Below, piece after piece: positions 1 through 8,191 of a DNA stretch of 64,000 bases. Every line of letters starts with the position of its first letter. Position 1 is the stretch's first letter. Under the pieces are notes generated by a model, which saw nothing but the letters and a program-made list of their open reading frames with translations, had not been told where the DNA came from and ran no database searches. The DNA is taken from NCBI RefSeq assembly GCF_002909375.1, contig NZ_PPXD01000015.1, positions 1 to 64,000 on the forward strand. Reading direction: 5' to 3'. A program made the position numbers and the translations under genes. This DNA comes from Cryobacterium zongtaii (GTDB lineage: Bacteria > Actinomycetota > Actinomycetes > Actinomycetales > Microbacteriaceae).

Positions 1-118
1 ACACGTTACCGCCGGTCCACACCACCAAGCCATTGGCCGTCAGCTCACCGTGCAGCCGAGCGATATCCGCCCGCACACGCGCGATCGCGACCTCGATCTG
101 CGGGCCGAAGGTGCTCAT
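1..118 (-). CDS. araD: L-ribulose-5-phosphate 4-epimerase, N-terminal fragment (runs off the window)
   Basis: Only the first 39 codons are inside the window; the gene continues beyond base 1. The peptide begins MSTFGPQIEVAIARVR and reaches LVVWTGGNV, which matches the N-terminus of actinobacterial class II aldolase-type AraD proteins (the W-G-N-V segment precedes the phosphate-binding region). AraD interconverts L-ribulose 5-phosphate and D-xylulose 5-phosphate in cytoplasmic L-arabinose breakdown. The ATG at 118 overlaps the stop of a 33-codon upstream ORF (ATGA), so translation is probably coupled. A LacI-type palindrome lies about 140 bases upstream. The assignment rests on a short N-terminus, so a related class II aldolase is possible. 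Confidence 0.72.
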   Translation of the reverse strand, partial: MSTFGPQIEVAIARVRADIARLHGELTANGLVVWTGGNV

Positions 119-216
119 GCCGACACCGCGGCAGCTGCAGGGTTGCCGATTCCGGAGGCGTAAGACTCGTCTGCAGCTGCGGCCTGTGCGGCGCGCTGCG
201 CGGTGGACGTGCTCAC
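115..216 (-). CDS. 33-residue leader ORF coupled to araD
   Basis: A GTG at 216 is preceded 8 bases upstream by AAGGGAG, a good ribosome-binding site, and opens a 33-codon frame (begins MSTSTAQRAAQ, Ala-rich) whose TGA overlaps the araD ATG in an ATGA junction. I recognise no domain. It could be a small real protein, a translational coupling device, or the remnant of a larger gene that once preceded araD. No homologue is claimed. Confidence 0.4.
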   Translation of the reverse strand: MSTSTAQRAAQAAAADESYASGIGNPAAAAVSA

Positions 217-258
217 AGAATCGACTCCCTTGTCTGAGGTGCTACGGGTGAAACTTCA

Positions 259-276
259 AATGTGAACGGTCACATT
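259..276. promoter_or_regulatory. TGTGA..TCACA palindromic operator upstream of araD
   Basis: AATGTGAACGGTCACATT is an 18-base inverted repeat with only the two central-flanking positions unpaired. Related sites occur at 1421-1439, 1488-1502 and 1520-1534, around the start of the LacI-family gene that ends at 383. The shared motif and position suggest it is the operator of that repressor. Confidence 0.6.
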
Positions 277-285
277 GCTGACCTC

Positions 286-316
286 ATGTTAGTCGCATCT
301 GGGAAACATCTGTCAA
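286..316 (-). promoter_or_regulatory. candidate promoter of the araD unit
   Basis: Read on the minus strand, TTGACA (316-311) is followed after 19 bases by TAACAT (291-286), or after 17 bases by ACTAAC. The operator-like palindrome at 259-276 would lie at or just after the transcription start, where a repressor would block initiation. The spacing is slightly long, so confidence is moderate. Confidence 0.45.
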
Positions 317-382
317 GTTCGGATTGTCACCTTTGGGTAACAGCCTTGATCAGGGGCCCGACCTGGCGCCAGATGGTGCCGG

Positions 383-1402
383 TCAGAACGCCGGCGGGCC
401 CGTGGACGCCCGCACGACGAGCTCGGGGATGATGGCGCCGCGGCGCTCTGGGGAGACGGCGCTGATGTCGTCGAGCAGCAGCGCCATGCAGCGTCGACCG
501 AGTTCGGGGAAGTCTTGCCGCACCGTCGTGAGCGGCGGCCAGAAATGTGCCGCTTCCGGAATATCATCGAAGCCGACCACGCTGACGTCGCCCGGGATGC
601 TCAGTCCGGCATCCCTGATGGCATGCATCAGGCCGAGCGCCATCTGGTCGTTCGACGAGAAGATGGCGGTGAAATCGCGCACCCGCAACAGCTCGCGGCC
701 GGCGTAGTAGCCGAAGTCGGCGGTCCAGTCGCCCAGGATGGGCGCCGTGGTCGGCACATCCATCGCCCCCATCTCGTCGAGGAAGCCGCGCATGCGGGCC
801 TCGGCCTCGATCCAGTCCTGCGGACCGGCCAGATGGTAGATATTGCGATGACCCAGGTCGATGAGGTGCCGTGTCGCGGCCCGGGCACCGGAGATCTGGT
901 CGAAAGACAGGCCGTGTTCATTCAGCTTCCCGGTGGACTGCAAGGTCACGTATGGCACGGCGATGGAGAGCTGTTCGAGGACGTCGAAGACCCGCATCTG
1001 CGGGGCGATGACGACGATTCCCTCCACGGACTGCAGCATCAGGTGGTCAAGGGCGGCCTCGATGGTGTCCGGGTCGACGGAGGTGAGATTGGCGGTGTTG
1101 ACGTAGTAGCCGGCTTCGCGGGCGGCATCCTGGATGGCGGCGATGCTGCTGGCCGGTCCGTATTGCGAACTCGACGCCGCGAGTACCCCGATGGTGCGCG
1201 ACGTGCCGCGGGACAGGGCACGGGCCGCCCGGTTGGGGCGGTACTGCAGGTCCTCCATGACCTGCTGCACGCGGGCCTTGGTCGAATCACGGATGCTCGG
1301 GTGGTTGTTGAGCACTCTGGAGACCGTCTGGTGCGACACGCCGGCAAGGCGCGCGACATCCCGGATGCTGGGTGCGCGACTCTTGGGCAGATCAGCTGGC
1401 AC
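383..1402 (-). CDS. LacI-family transcriptional repressor, probable L-arabinose regulator
   Basis: This 339-residue protein has the LacI layout: an N-terminal helix-turn-helix (IRDVARLAGVSHQTVSRVLNN, residues about 12-32), a hinge, and a periplasmic-binding-protein-like sugar-sensing domain (GVLAASS... to the C-terminal VVGFDDIPEA and LTTVRQDF segments). The frame is open to an ATG at 1486, but the start is placed at GTG 1402, because the longer version would run through the palindrome at 1421-1439 and adds residues unlike the family. It lies upstream of and on the same strand as araD, and similar operators flank both genes, so autoregulation and control of arabinose genes are inferred. The effector sugar is not shown by the sequence. 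Confidence 0.82.
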   Translation of the reverse strand: MPADLPKSRAPSIRDVARLAGVSHQTVSRVLNNHPSIRDSTKARVQQVMEDLQYRPNRAARALSRGTSRTIGVLAASSSQYGPASSIAAIQDAAREAGYYVNTANLTSVDPDTIEAALDHLMLQSVEGIVVIAPQMRVFDVLEQLSIAVPYVTLQSTGKLNEHGLSFDQISGARAATRHLIDLGHRNIYHLAGPQDWIEAEARMRGFLDEMGAMDVPTTAPILGDWTADFGYYAGRELLRVRDFTAIFSSNDQMALGLMHAIRDAGLSIPGDVSVVGFDDIPEAAHFWPPLTTVRQDFPELGRRCMALLLDDISAVSPERRGAIIPELVVRASTGPPAF

Positions 1403-1420
1403 GGGAGGAGGCCTCGTTCG

Positions 1421-1534
1421 AATGTGCACGGTCACAATTGTGGACGCACCCCAATTATGCACGCGACGCGCCTTGACGAAGTGCACTATGTGACGGTCAC
1501 ATGCCCCAGCAATGGAGCCATGTGACAGTCACAA
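1421..1534. promoter_or_regulatory. cluster of three TGTGA..TCACA operators upstream of the lacI gene
   Basis: Three related palindromes lie upstream of the GTG at 1402: AATGTGCACGGTCACAATT (1421-1439), ATGTGACGGTCACAT (1488-1502, a perfect inverted repeat around one G) and ATGTGACAGTCACAA (1520-1534). The half-site TGTGA is the one found upstream of araD. The centre is 3 bases in the last two and 4 bases in the first, which a single LacI dimer would not normally tolerate, so a second regulator could use the 15-base class. Confidence 0.6.
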
Positions 1535-1563
1535 GGGCACCTTGTCGCGGAAGCGCACTCGAC

Positions 1564-2580
1564 TCAGGCGCTCTCGCGCACCACCAGATCGGTGGGCAGC
1601 ACGATGGCGGCGGGCCGTTCACCATCGATGACTCGCAGCAGCAAACGCACCATTTCCTCGCTGATCCTCTCGAACGGCTGGTGCATCGTGGTCAGACCCG
1701 GAATGGTCATGGTCGCCACTGGGGCGTCGTCGAAGCCGCCGACGGCGACGTCGTCAGGTACCCGGCGGCCGGACGCCAGCAACACGTCGATGGCGCCGGC
1801 CGCCATCATGTCATTCGCCGCGAAGACGGCGTCGAGGTCGGGCTGGCTCTCCAGGAGCTCGGTCATCGCCAGCGCCCCACTGGCCCGGCTGTAGTCGCCG
1901 CGGGCCACGAAGCTCTGGTCGAAGGCCGCCCCGAGTTCGTCGGCATATCCCTCGAACCGACGCATGCCTCCAGAGGTATCTTCCGGTCCGGCGATGGTCG
2001 CGATACGGGAACGGCCGAGCCCGTGCAGATAGCGGACCATTTCCCTGGCCCCCTCGTAGTCGTCCGCGGCGACGTAACCCATCTTCCTCTCAAAGCCCAG
2101 CGGCACCCCGCAGGCGATGGCCGGCACGTTCGCGGCGATGATCTCGGAGATCAGGCCGCGCCGGCCGCTGTGCGAGGACACGAGCAGCACCCCGTCGACG
2201 TGACCGGCGGTGATGAACTCGGTCGCCCGGCGCTGTTCGTCCTCGTTACCGGCCATGATCAGCACGAGCGAGATGTCGTGTTCGGACAGCGCCTTCGACG
2301 CACCGCGCATCAGCACCGCGAAGTTCGGGTCTTCGAAGAGGCGGTCGTGTGATTCGGTGAGCAGGAACGCCACCGAATTCGCCCGGCTGGTGGCGAGGCT
2401 GCGGGCGTGCGGGTTGACCCGGTAACCGGTCTTCTTGATCGCGCTGTTGACCGAGGCCAGCGAATCCGGACTCACCCAGTGGCCGCCGTTGAGCACCCTG
2501 GACACCGTGCCCCTGGACACGCCGGCAGCGGCGGCCACATCATCGATGGTCGGCCGGCGCTTGGCGGGTGGCGGGGTCAC
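1564..2580 (-). CDS. LacI-family repressor of the beta-galactoside unit (CelR-like)
   Basis: The 338-residue protein has a LacI helix-turn-helix (IDDVAAAAGVSRGTVSRVLN, residues about 12-31) and a ligand-binding domain ending with VGGFDDAPVA and LTTMHQPFERI. It is the last gene of the importer operon, starting 19 bases after the stop of the second permease. The DNA-binding region resembles actinobacterial CelR-type repressors, whose known operator is TGGGAGCGCTCCCA. Two TGGGAGCG half-sites occur in the promoter region between the binding protein and the GH42 gene (5964-6063), supporting a role in controlling both operons. The inducer is likely a galactoside but is not visible. Confidence 0.82.
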   Translation of the reverse strand: MTPPPAKRRPTIDDVAAAAGVSRGTVSRVLNGGHWVSPDSLASVNSAIKKTGYRVNPHARSLATSRANSVAFLLTESHDRLFEDPNFAVLMRGASKALSEHDISLVLIMAGNEDEQRRATEFITAGHVDGVLLVSSHSGRRGLISEIIAANVPAIACGVPLGFERKMGYVAADDYEGAREMVRYLHGLGRSRIATIAGPEDTSGGMRRFEGYADELGAAFDQSFVARGDYSRASGALAMTELLESQPDLDAVFAANDMMAAGAIDVLLASGRRVPDDVAVGGFDDAPVATMTIPGLTTMHQPFERISEEMVRLLLRVIDGERPAAIVLPTDLVVRESA

Positions 2581-2599
2581 GAGTGAAGCCTAGCGACCG

Positions 2600-3505
2600 T
2601 CAGGCCTTGACCGCACCGGCGGCGAGGTCCACCTTCCAGTAGCGCTGCAGAACGAGGAACAGGATGATCAGGGGGATGATCGACAGCAGCGCGCCGGTGA
2701 TCACGAGGGTGTACATCGACGGTGCGGATGCGCCCTGGTTGAGCAGGCCGCTCAAGCCGACGGTCACCGGGAACAGTTTGTCGTCGCCGAGCATGATGTA
2801 GGGCAGCATGAAGTTGTTCCAGACCGCCACGAACTGGAACAGGAAGATCGTCACCAGTCCCGGGCCCATCATCGGCAGGGCGATGCGGTTGAAGATGTAC
2901 AGCTCGCCGGCTCCCTCGGTGCGGGAGGCCTCGATGACCTCGGTGGGCACGGAGGCAGCGGCGTAGATGCGGGCCAGGTAGATGCCGTACGGGCTGATGA
3001 TCTGGGGCAGCAGCACCGACCACATGGTGTTGGTCAGGCCCACCTCGGCCAGCAGGAAGTACTGCGGGATGGCCAGGATGACGCCGGGAACCAGCACTCC
3101 CATCAGAAGGATCGAGAAGACGACCTTCTTGCCGGGGAATTCGAACTTGGCCAGCACATAGCCGGAGATCGCCGAGATCCAGGTGGAGGCCAGGGCGCCG
3201 ACGCCCGCGTAGATCGCGGTGTTGAGCACCCAGCGCCAGAACAGGCCGTCGCGGTACTGGCTGAGCTGCACGATGTTGTCCCACAGGTGGGTGCTCGGCA
3301 TCAGCGTGAAGGTGGAGAACAGTTCGGAGCTGTCCTTGCTCGACGCCATCAGGACCCAGAAGACCGGGAACAGGCAGTAGATCGCACCGATGATGAGGAT
3401 GCCGGTGGATACCGGGCTGGCCTTCTGTCGGAAGGTGCGAGCCGAGGCCCGCTCGGCCTTACGCTGGGCGCGGTCGGGCCGGGTGGGCGTGAGTGTGGTT
3501 GTCAT
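2600..3505 (-). CDS. carbohydrate ABC transporter permease, MalG type
   Basis: This 301-residue inner-membrane protein is one of two permeases of a CUT1-class importer. It has about six hydrophobic segments, starting with STGILIIGAIYCLFPVFWVLM (residues about 33-53), and a binding-protein-dependent permease loop (EVIEASRTEGAGELYIFNRIALPMM, EAA motif, about residues 193-217) that docks onto the ATPase. The ATG at 3505 is preceded by AGGAGG and lies 3 bases after the stop of the upstream permease. No ATPase gene is nearby, so it probably uses a shared MsiK-like ATPase. Confidence 0.88.
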   Translation of the reverse strand: MTTTLTPTRPDRAQRKAERASARTFRQKASPVSTGILIIGAIYCLFPVFWVLMASSKDSSELFSTFTLMPSTHLWDNIVQLSQYRDGLFWRWVLNTAIYAGVGALASTWISAISGYVLAKFEFPGKKVVFSILLMGVLVPGVILAIPQYFLLAEVGLTNTMWSVLLPQIISPYGIYLARIYAAASVPTEVIEASRTEGAGELYIFNRIALPMMGPGLVTIFLFQFVAVWNNFMLPYIMLGDDKLFPVTVGLSGLLNQGASAPSMYTLVITGALLSIIPLIILFLVLQRYWKVDLAAGAVKA

Positions 3506-3508
3506 GGG

Positions 3509-4477
3509 TCAGTCCTCCTGGCCGAAGGCGCGTTTCTGCACGACGCGCAGGAACAGGAATGAGAAGGCGAAGGTCACCAGGGCGATGACTATCGAGGTGG
3601 CGGCGGCGGAGTAGATGTCGTCGCGGGTGAACGCATCCCGGTAGACCAGCATCAGCGGCGACCAACTGGTGGACAGCGAGTTGGTGAGCGGGCGGAGCGT
3701 GGTGGGCTCGGCGAACACCTGCAGGGTGGCGACCATCGAGAACAGCGCGGTCATCACGATCGCCGGGGCGATGATGGGGACCTTGATTCGCAGCGCGATC
3801 TGGATCTCGCTGGCTCCGTCCAGTTTGGCGGCTTCGTAGATGTCGGACGGTACCGACTTGAGGGAGGTGTACATCACGATCATGTTGAATCCCACGCCGC
3901 CCCAGAGGGCGATGTTGGCGATCGCGAAGGTGACCCCGCCGGAGGAGAGCAGCGAGGGCACGTCCCAGCCGAGCTTGTCGAAGACGAAGTAGAACGGGCT
4001 CACGGCGGGGAGGTAGAGGAAGCCCCAGAGCAGGGAGCTGATCACGGCCGGAACGGCGTACGGCAGGAAGATGGCGGTGCGGGAGAAGCCGGCGGCGCGG
4101 GTGCGGCGGGAATCCAGCAGCAGGGCGAAGAGCAGCGCGAGGCCCAGCATCAGTGGGATCAGGATGAAGCCGTAGACCAGCACTCGTCCGACGCTGGCGC
4201 CGAATTCGGTGTTCGTGAGGGTCGTGACGTAGTTGTCGATGCCGGCGAAGACCGTGCTGCGAGCGCCGGAGCCGAGACCGAGGCCGGACACCTTGGTCTT
4301 CTGGAAGCTCAGGAAGAGCGTGTAGACGATGGGCGCGGCCATGAAGGCCACGAACAGGATGATGCCGGGCGCCAGCATGGCGTAGGGCACGAGCACCCTC
4401 GAACGAAAGGTGCCGCGTCCCCGGCGAACCGTCGGGGTGCTGCTCCGGGTGGCCACGGGGGCCTCTGTCACTGTCAC
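3509..4477 (-). CDS. carbohydrate ABC transporter permease, MalF type
   Basis: The 322-residue protein has the six-helix MalF/LacF-type layout: a basic N-terminus (TVRRGRGTFRSR), a first helix at VPYAMLAPGIILFVAFMAAP (residues about 30-49), and the EAA coupling loop YEAAKLDGASEIQIALRIKVP (about residues 214-234). Start is a GTG with GAGG 7 bases upstream. It follows the binding-protein gene after a 111-base gap that contains a strong hairpin, and precedes the MalG-type permease. Together they should import a beta-galactoside or galacto-oligosaccharide, inferred from the divergent GH42 enzyme. Confidence 0.88.
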   Translation of the reverse strand: MTVTEAPVATRSSTPTVRRGRGTFRSRVLVPYAMLAPGIILFVAFMAAPIVYTLFLSFQKTKVSGLGLGSGARSTVFAGIDNYVTTLTNTEFGASVGRVLVYGFILIPLMLGLALLFALLLDSRRTRAAGFSRTAIFLPYAVPAVISSLLWGFLYLPAVSPFYFVFDKLGWDVPSLLSSGGVTFAIANIALWGGVGFNMIVMYTSLKSVPSDIYEAAKLDGASEIQIALRIKVPIIAPAIVMTALFSMVATLQVFAEPTTLRPLTNSLSTSWSPLMLVYRDAFTRDDIYSAAATSIVIALVTFAFSFLFLRVVQKRAFGQED

Positions 4478-4525
4478 GGGTTGTCCTCAATCGACACGAT
4501 CTGGGGTGGTGATGGATGGTGGAGG

Positions 4526-4555
4526 GAGTCCGCCGGCCGGTGGGCCGGCGGACTC
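4526..4555 (-). terminator. strong hairpin between binding-protein and permease genes
   Basis: A perfect 13-base inverted repeat (GAGTCCGCCGGCC at 4526-4538 and its complement at 4543-4555) with a 4-base loop sits between the binding-protein stop (4589) and the first permease start (4477). It has no U tract, so it is more likely a partial terminator or mRNA-stabilising structure giving more binding protein than permease. Confidence 0.6.
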
Positions 4556-4588
4556 TCCGGGGCGAGACGCGACGGTACCCGACCGCGT

Positions 4589-5890
4589 CTATTCGACCGT
4601 GAAGCCGCTCTTCTTCATGTCGTCGGTGGTGATCTTCTGCATGGCAGTGACGGCATCGAGGAAAGCGCTCTGGGTTTTGGCGTCGGCCGCCTTCGCGAAC
4701 TCGTCGTTATAGGCGCTGTAGGCCACGTTCACGTTCGGTCCGTAGGTGAACGGGCTCACGGTGTCGGCCACCTCCGCGGCGACCTCGTAGAAGTCCGGCT
4801 GGTTGCTGAAGAACTCCGGCGGGGAGGTCAGCGCGGCCTTGGCCTGTTCGGCGTCGGCGGGGTAGATCCCGGCCGTGGTGACCAGGGCCTGGACGGCTTC
4901 GGCGTCGGTGTTCAGCCACGTGGCGAACTTGGCGGCCTCCTCCGGGTGGTCGGACTGAGTGGTGACGGCCGTTGACGATCCGCCCCAGTTGCCCGTCGCG
5001 GGCGCGTCGACATCCCACTGCGGCATCGGCGCGGCCTTCCAGAGGCCGGCGGTGTCTGCAGCGTTGCCGCCGAGCACGCCGGGTGCCCAGACGGCGCTCA
5101 GCCAGCCCACCTGTTCGCCGTTGTTCAGGCCGGCGTTCCACTCGGGCGTGTACATGGGCTTGTTGTCGATGACGCCCTCTTCGACGAGGCCGCCCCAGTA
5201 ACCGGCAACGGTTTCGGTGGGGGTTTCGGCGATGTCGACGCTCCAGGCCTCACCGTCGATGCCCCACCAGGAGGCACCGGCCTGCTGGGCCATGCCCGTG
5301 AACCAGCCGGCGTCATTGGACGAGAAGGTGCCCAGGTACTTGGCCGGGTCAGCAGCGTGCACGGCGCGGGCGACGTCGGCGTATTCGTCCCAGGTGGTGG
5401 GCACGGCCAGGCCGAGCTGCTCGAGGATGTCGGCCCGGTAGAAGAACATCATCGGTCCGCTGTCCTGGGGGATCGCGTAGATCGCGTCGGATCCGAGCGT
5501 GACGGAGTCCCAGACGCCGTCGGCAAAGGCATCCTGGACGTCGCCGGCGCCGTATTCGGACAGGTCGGCGAGAGCGTCGGAGGAGACCAAGGTGGGGATC
5601 TTCTGGTACTCGGCCTGGATCAGGTCGGGCGCACCGCTGCCGGCCTTGATGGCCGTGAGCAGTTTGGTGATGGCGGGGTCGCCGCCGTCCTGCTTCTGCA
5701 CGGTGACCTGGATGTCGGGGTTCTCCGCGTTCCAGATGTCAACGACCTCTTCGAGGTTCGGGGCCCAGGCCCAGTAGTTCAGTTCGACCGGGCCGTCGTC
5801 ACCCCCGCCCGTGTTTGCCGAACAACCTGACATGAGCAGTGCGGCGGCCGTGGCCATGGCCACTGCCCCTACCCGAATTGACGTGCGCAT
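4589..5890 (-). CDS. sugar ABC transporter substrate-binding lipoprotein (galactoside importer)
   Basis: The 433-residue protein begins with a lipoprotein signal peptide: MRTSIRVG, a hydrophobic stretch, and lipobox LLMSGC (Cys at about 23), followed by a Gly/Asp-rich linker. The rest is a family 1 extracellular solute-binding protein (ELNYWAWAPNLEEVVDIWN near the N-terminus, then DLIQAEYQKIP and WGGSSTAVTTQS). The start at 5890 has AAGGAGG six bases upstream. It is the first gene of the operon and is divergent from the GH42 beta-galactosidase, with shared operators between them, so beta-galactoside capture outside the membrane is the likely job. Confidence 0.88.
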   Translation of the reverse strand: MRTSIRVGAVAMATAAALLMSGCSANTGGGDDGPVELNYWAWAPNLEEVVDIWNAENPDIQVTVQKQDGGDPAITKLLTAIKAGSGAPDLIQAEYQKIPTLVSSDALADLSEYGAGDVQDAFADGVWDSVTLGSDAIYAIPQDSGPMMFFYRADILEQLGLAVPTTWDEYADVARAVHAADPAKYLGTFSSNDAGWFTGMAQQAGASWWGIDGEAWSVDIAETPTETVAGYWGGLVEEGVIDNKPMYTPEWNAGLNNGEQVGWLSAVWAPGVLGGNAADTAGLWKAAPMPQWDVDAPATGNWGGSSTAVTTQSDHPEEAAKFATWLNTDAEAVQALVTTAGIYPADAEQAKAALTSPPEFFSNQPDFYEVAAEVADTVSPFTYGPNVNVAYSAYNDEFAKAADAKTQSAFLDAVTAMQKITTDDMKKSGFTVE

Positions 5891-5963
5891 TCGTCCTCCT
5901 TGATGAAAGCTGGGTGCTGTGTGGTGGCGCCCAGCTGTCGTATCGAGAAAACTCGGGCTTGAC

Positions 5964-6063
5964 TGGGAGCGGTACTAGTAATTCACACATTTCTAGCCGT
6001 GTCAACATGCGGTCCTGATCTGGATTATGCCAATCGGCTGTGCTAGAACTGGGAGCGCACACA
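5964..6063. promoter_or_regulatory. two CelR-like TGGGAGCG operator sites in the divergent promoter region
   Basis: TGGGAGCGGTACTA (5964-5977) and TGGGAGCGCACACA (6050-6063) each carry a perfect left half of the CelR consensus TGGGAGCGCTCCCA and a degenerate right half. They lie between the binding protein (start 5890) and the beta-galactosidase (start 6084); the second ends 20 bases before the enzyme's start. The LacI-family protein encoded at the end of the importer operon is the likely ligand. Confidence 0.55.
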
Positions 6064-6083
6064 GTTGAAGGAGCCTTAGACCA

Positions 6084-8114
6084 ATGTCGATCCACACCCC
6101 ATTCCCCGCCAGAGCGCCCGCGACAGACCGGTGGTTGAAGGGCACGACCGGGCTTCGTTACGGTGGCGACTACAACCCGGAGCAGTGGCCCCGCGAGACC
6201 TGGCTGGAAGACATCAAGCTGATGAAGCAGGCCGGGATCAACCTGGTCAGCATCGCGATCTTCGCCTGGGGCATCCTGGAGCCACGCGAGGGCGAATACG
6301 ACTTCAGCAAGCTCGACGACATCTTCGGCCTGCTGCACGAGGCCGGCATTGACATCGACCTCGCCACGCCCACCGCGGCCCCGCCGGCCTGGTTCTGGAA
6401 GAAATACCCGGACTCCCGGCCGGTCACCCGGGACGGCATCACCCTGGGCAACGGTTCCCGCGGCATGGTCAGCCCGTCGAGCCCCGACTACCGCCGGGCC
6501 GCCGCGGCCATCACCGAGCAGCTCGCCCGCCGGTATGCGAACCACCCCGCCCTTGTGCTCTGGCACGTGCACAACGAGTACGGTGCGCCCATCAGCGACT
6601 CCTACGACGACCACTCCGTCGCCGCCTTCAGGGTCTGGCTGCAGAAGCGTTACGGCACCCTTGACACCCTCAATGAGAAGTGGGGCACCACCTTCTGGGG
6701 ACAGGTGTACGGCGAGTGGGACGAGATCGACGCGCCCCGCCAGTCGGCCTCGGTGAGCAACCAGGCGCAGCGCCTGGACTTCCACCGGTTCACCTCCGAC
6801 GCGTTGCTCGAGTGCTACATCAACGAGCGCGATGTCATCCGCCGGTTCACCCCGGACATCCCCGTGACCACCAACTTCATGGCCACCAATTGCCTCTCCC
6901 CCGACTACTGGAAGTGGGCCAGGGAGGTGGACATCGTCGCCAACGACCACTACCTGGTGGCCGAACGCGCCGACAACCATGTGTTGCTGGCCATGGATGC
7001 CGACCTGTCCCGGTCGCTGGCCGGCGGCGCCCCGTGGATCCTGATGGAGCACTCCACCGGCGCCGTCAACTGGCAGCCCCGCAACATCGCCAAGCGTGCC
7101 GGCGAGATGGCCCGCAACTCACTCTCCCACCTGGCCCGCGGCGCCGACGGCATCCTGTTCTTCCAGTTCCGGGCCTCCAGGTTCGGCGTTGAGAAGTTCC
7201 ACTCCGCGATGCTGCCGCACGCCGGAGCCGAGACCCGGGTCTGGCGCGAGGTCGTCGCCCTGGGCGAAACCCTCGGGTCCCTCGAGGCCGTGCGCGGCTC
7301 CCGCGTGCAGGCTCGCGTCGCGCTGCTCTGGGACACCGAGTCGTTCTGGGCACAGGACTTCGAATGGCGCCCGAGCGCCGAACTGGGCCACCGCGAACGC
7401 CTCGAGGCCTTCTACACGGCGCTGTGGAACCGCAACGTGTCGGTGGACTTCGCGCATCCGCGCGACGACCTCACCGGCTACGACCTCGTTATCGCGCCCA
7501 GCCTCTACCTCGCCGGTCCGGCGGCCTCGGAGAACCTCAACGGCTACGTGCGGGACGGCGGCCACCTGGTCGTCTCCTACTTCTCCGGCATCGTCGACGA
7601 GAACGACACCGTCTACCCTGGAGCCGCGCCCGGCGCGCTCCGGGAGGTGCTCGGCCTGACCATCCCGGAGTTCCTGCCCCTGCACGAGAACGAGACCGTC
7701 ACCCTCAGCGATTCCCGCACCGGAACCGCCTGGACCGACGACATCGAGGTCTCCACCGCTGAGGTGCTGGCCCGGTACGTGGACGGCCCGGCCGCCGGCG
7801 GACCGGCCCTCACCCGCAACGCGTTCGGTGCGGGGTCGGCCTGGTACATCTCGACCAAGCTGACCGGAACCGACCTGGACTCCCTGCTGCTGGACGTCCT
7901 CAACACCGCCGGCCTCGAGGCGGCCCGCGGCATCGACGGCGTCGAGACCATCATCCGGTCCACCGACACCGACGAGTTCCTGTTCGTGATCAACCACACG
8001 GATGCCGACCAGTCCTGGCCGGCCACCGGAACCGAGTTGCTCACCCAGGCCACGGTCGACGGCACCGTCCTGGTGCCGGCCGGACTCACCCGCGTGGTGC
8101 ACCGCGTCCGATAG
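6084..8114 (+). CDS. beta-galactosidase, glycoside hydrolase family 42
   Basis: The 676-residue enzyme hydrolyses terminal beta-galactosides in the cytoplasm, as it has no signal peptide. Family 42 features are clear: YGGDYNPEQWP near residue 26, the acid/base glutamate in WHVHNEYGAP (E165) and the nucleophile in ILMEHSTGAVNW (E322), followed by the trimerisation domain (LWDTESFWAQDFEW) and a C-terminal beta-sandwich. ATG 6084 has GAAGGAG ten bases upstream. It is transcribed divergently from a sugar importer and its LacI gene, so it probably cleaves imported lactose-like or galacto-oligosaccharides. Confidence 0.93.
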   Translation: MSIHTPFPARAPATDRWLKGTTGLRYGGDYNPEQWPRETWLEDIKLMKQAGINLVSIAIFAWGILEPREGEYDFSKLDDIFGLLHEAGIDIDLATPTAAPPAWFWKKYPDSRPVTRDGITLGNGSRGMVSPSSPDYRRAAAAITEQLARRYANHPALVLWHVHNEYGAPISDSYDDHSVAAFRVWLQKRYGTLDTLNEKWGTTFWGQVYGEWDEIDAPRQSASVSNQAQRLDFHRFTSDALLECYINERDVIRRFTPDIPVTTNFMATNCLSPDYWKWAREVDIVANDHYLVAERADNHVLLAMDADLSRSLAGGAPWILMEHSTGAVNWQPRNIAKRAGEMARNSLSHLARGADGILFFQFRASRFGVEKFHSAMLPHAGAETRVWREVVALGETLGSLEAVRGSRVQARVALLWDTESFWAQDFEWRPSAELGHRERLEAFYTALWNRNVSVDFAHPRDDLTGYDLVIAPSLYLAGPAASENLNGYVRDGGHLVVSYFSGIVDENDTVYPGAAPGALREVLGLTIPEFLPLHENETVTLSDSRTGTAWTDDIEVSTAEVLARYVDGPAAGGPALTRNAFGAGSAWYISTKLTGTDLDSLLLDVLNTAGLEAARGIDGVETIIRSTDTDEFLFVINHTDADQSWPATGTELLTQATVDGTVLVPAGLTRVVHRVR

Positions 8115-8121
8115 CGGCTAA

Positions 8122-8183
8122 CTGTTCCCCGTGCGGACAACTGTTCCCGGCGCCCCGGGCGCACGTGTCCGCACGGGGAACAG
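8122..8183. terminator. bidirectional terminator hairpin between convergent genes
   Basis: CTGTTCCCCGTGCGGACA (8122-8139) is repeated as its exact complement at 8166-8183, giving an 18-base perfect stem around a GC-rich loop. It lies between the end of the beta-galactosidase (8114) and the end of the opposite-strand gene (8192). A related motif (AACTGTTnCCCGTGCG) recurs at 20103. Confidence 0.7.
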
Positions 8184-8191
8184 TCGCAGGG

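Noticed and set aside
1403..1486. N-terminal 28-codon extension of the first LacI protein
   Set aside because: It would read through an operator-like palindrome and has no match to the family; GTG 1402 gives the usual start.
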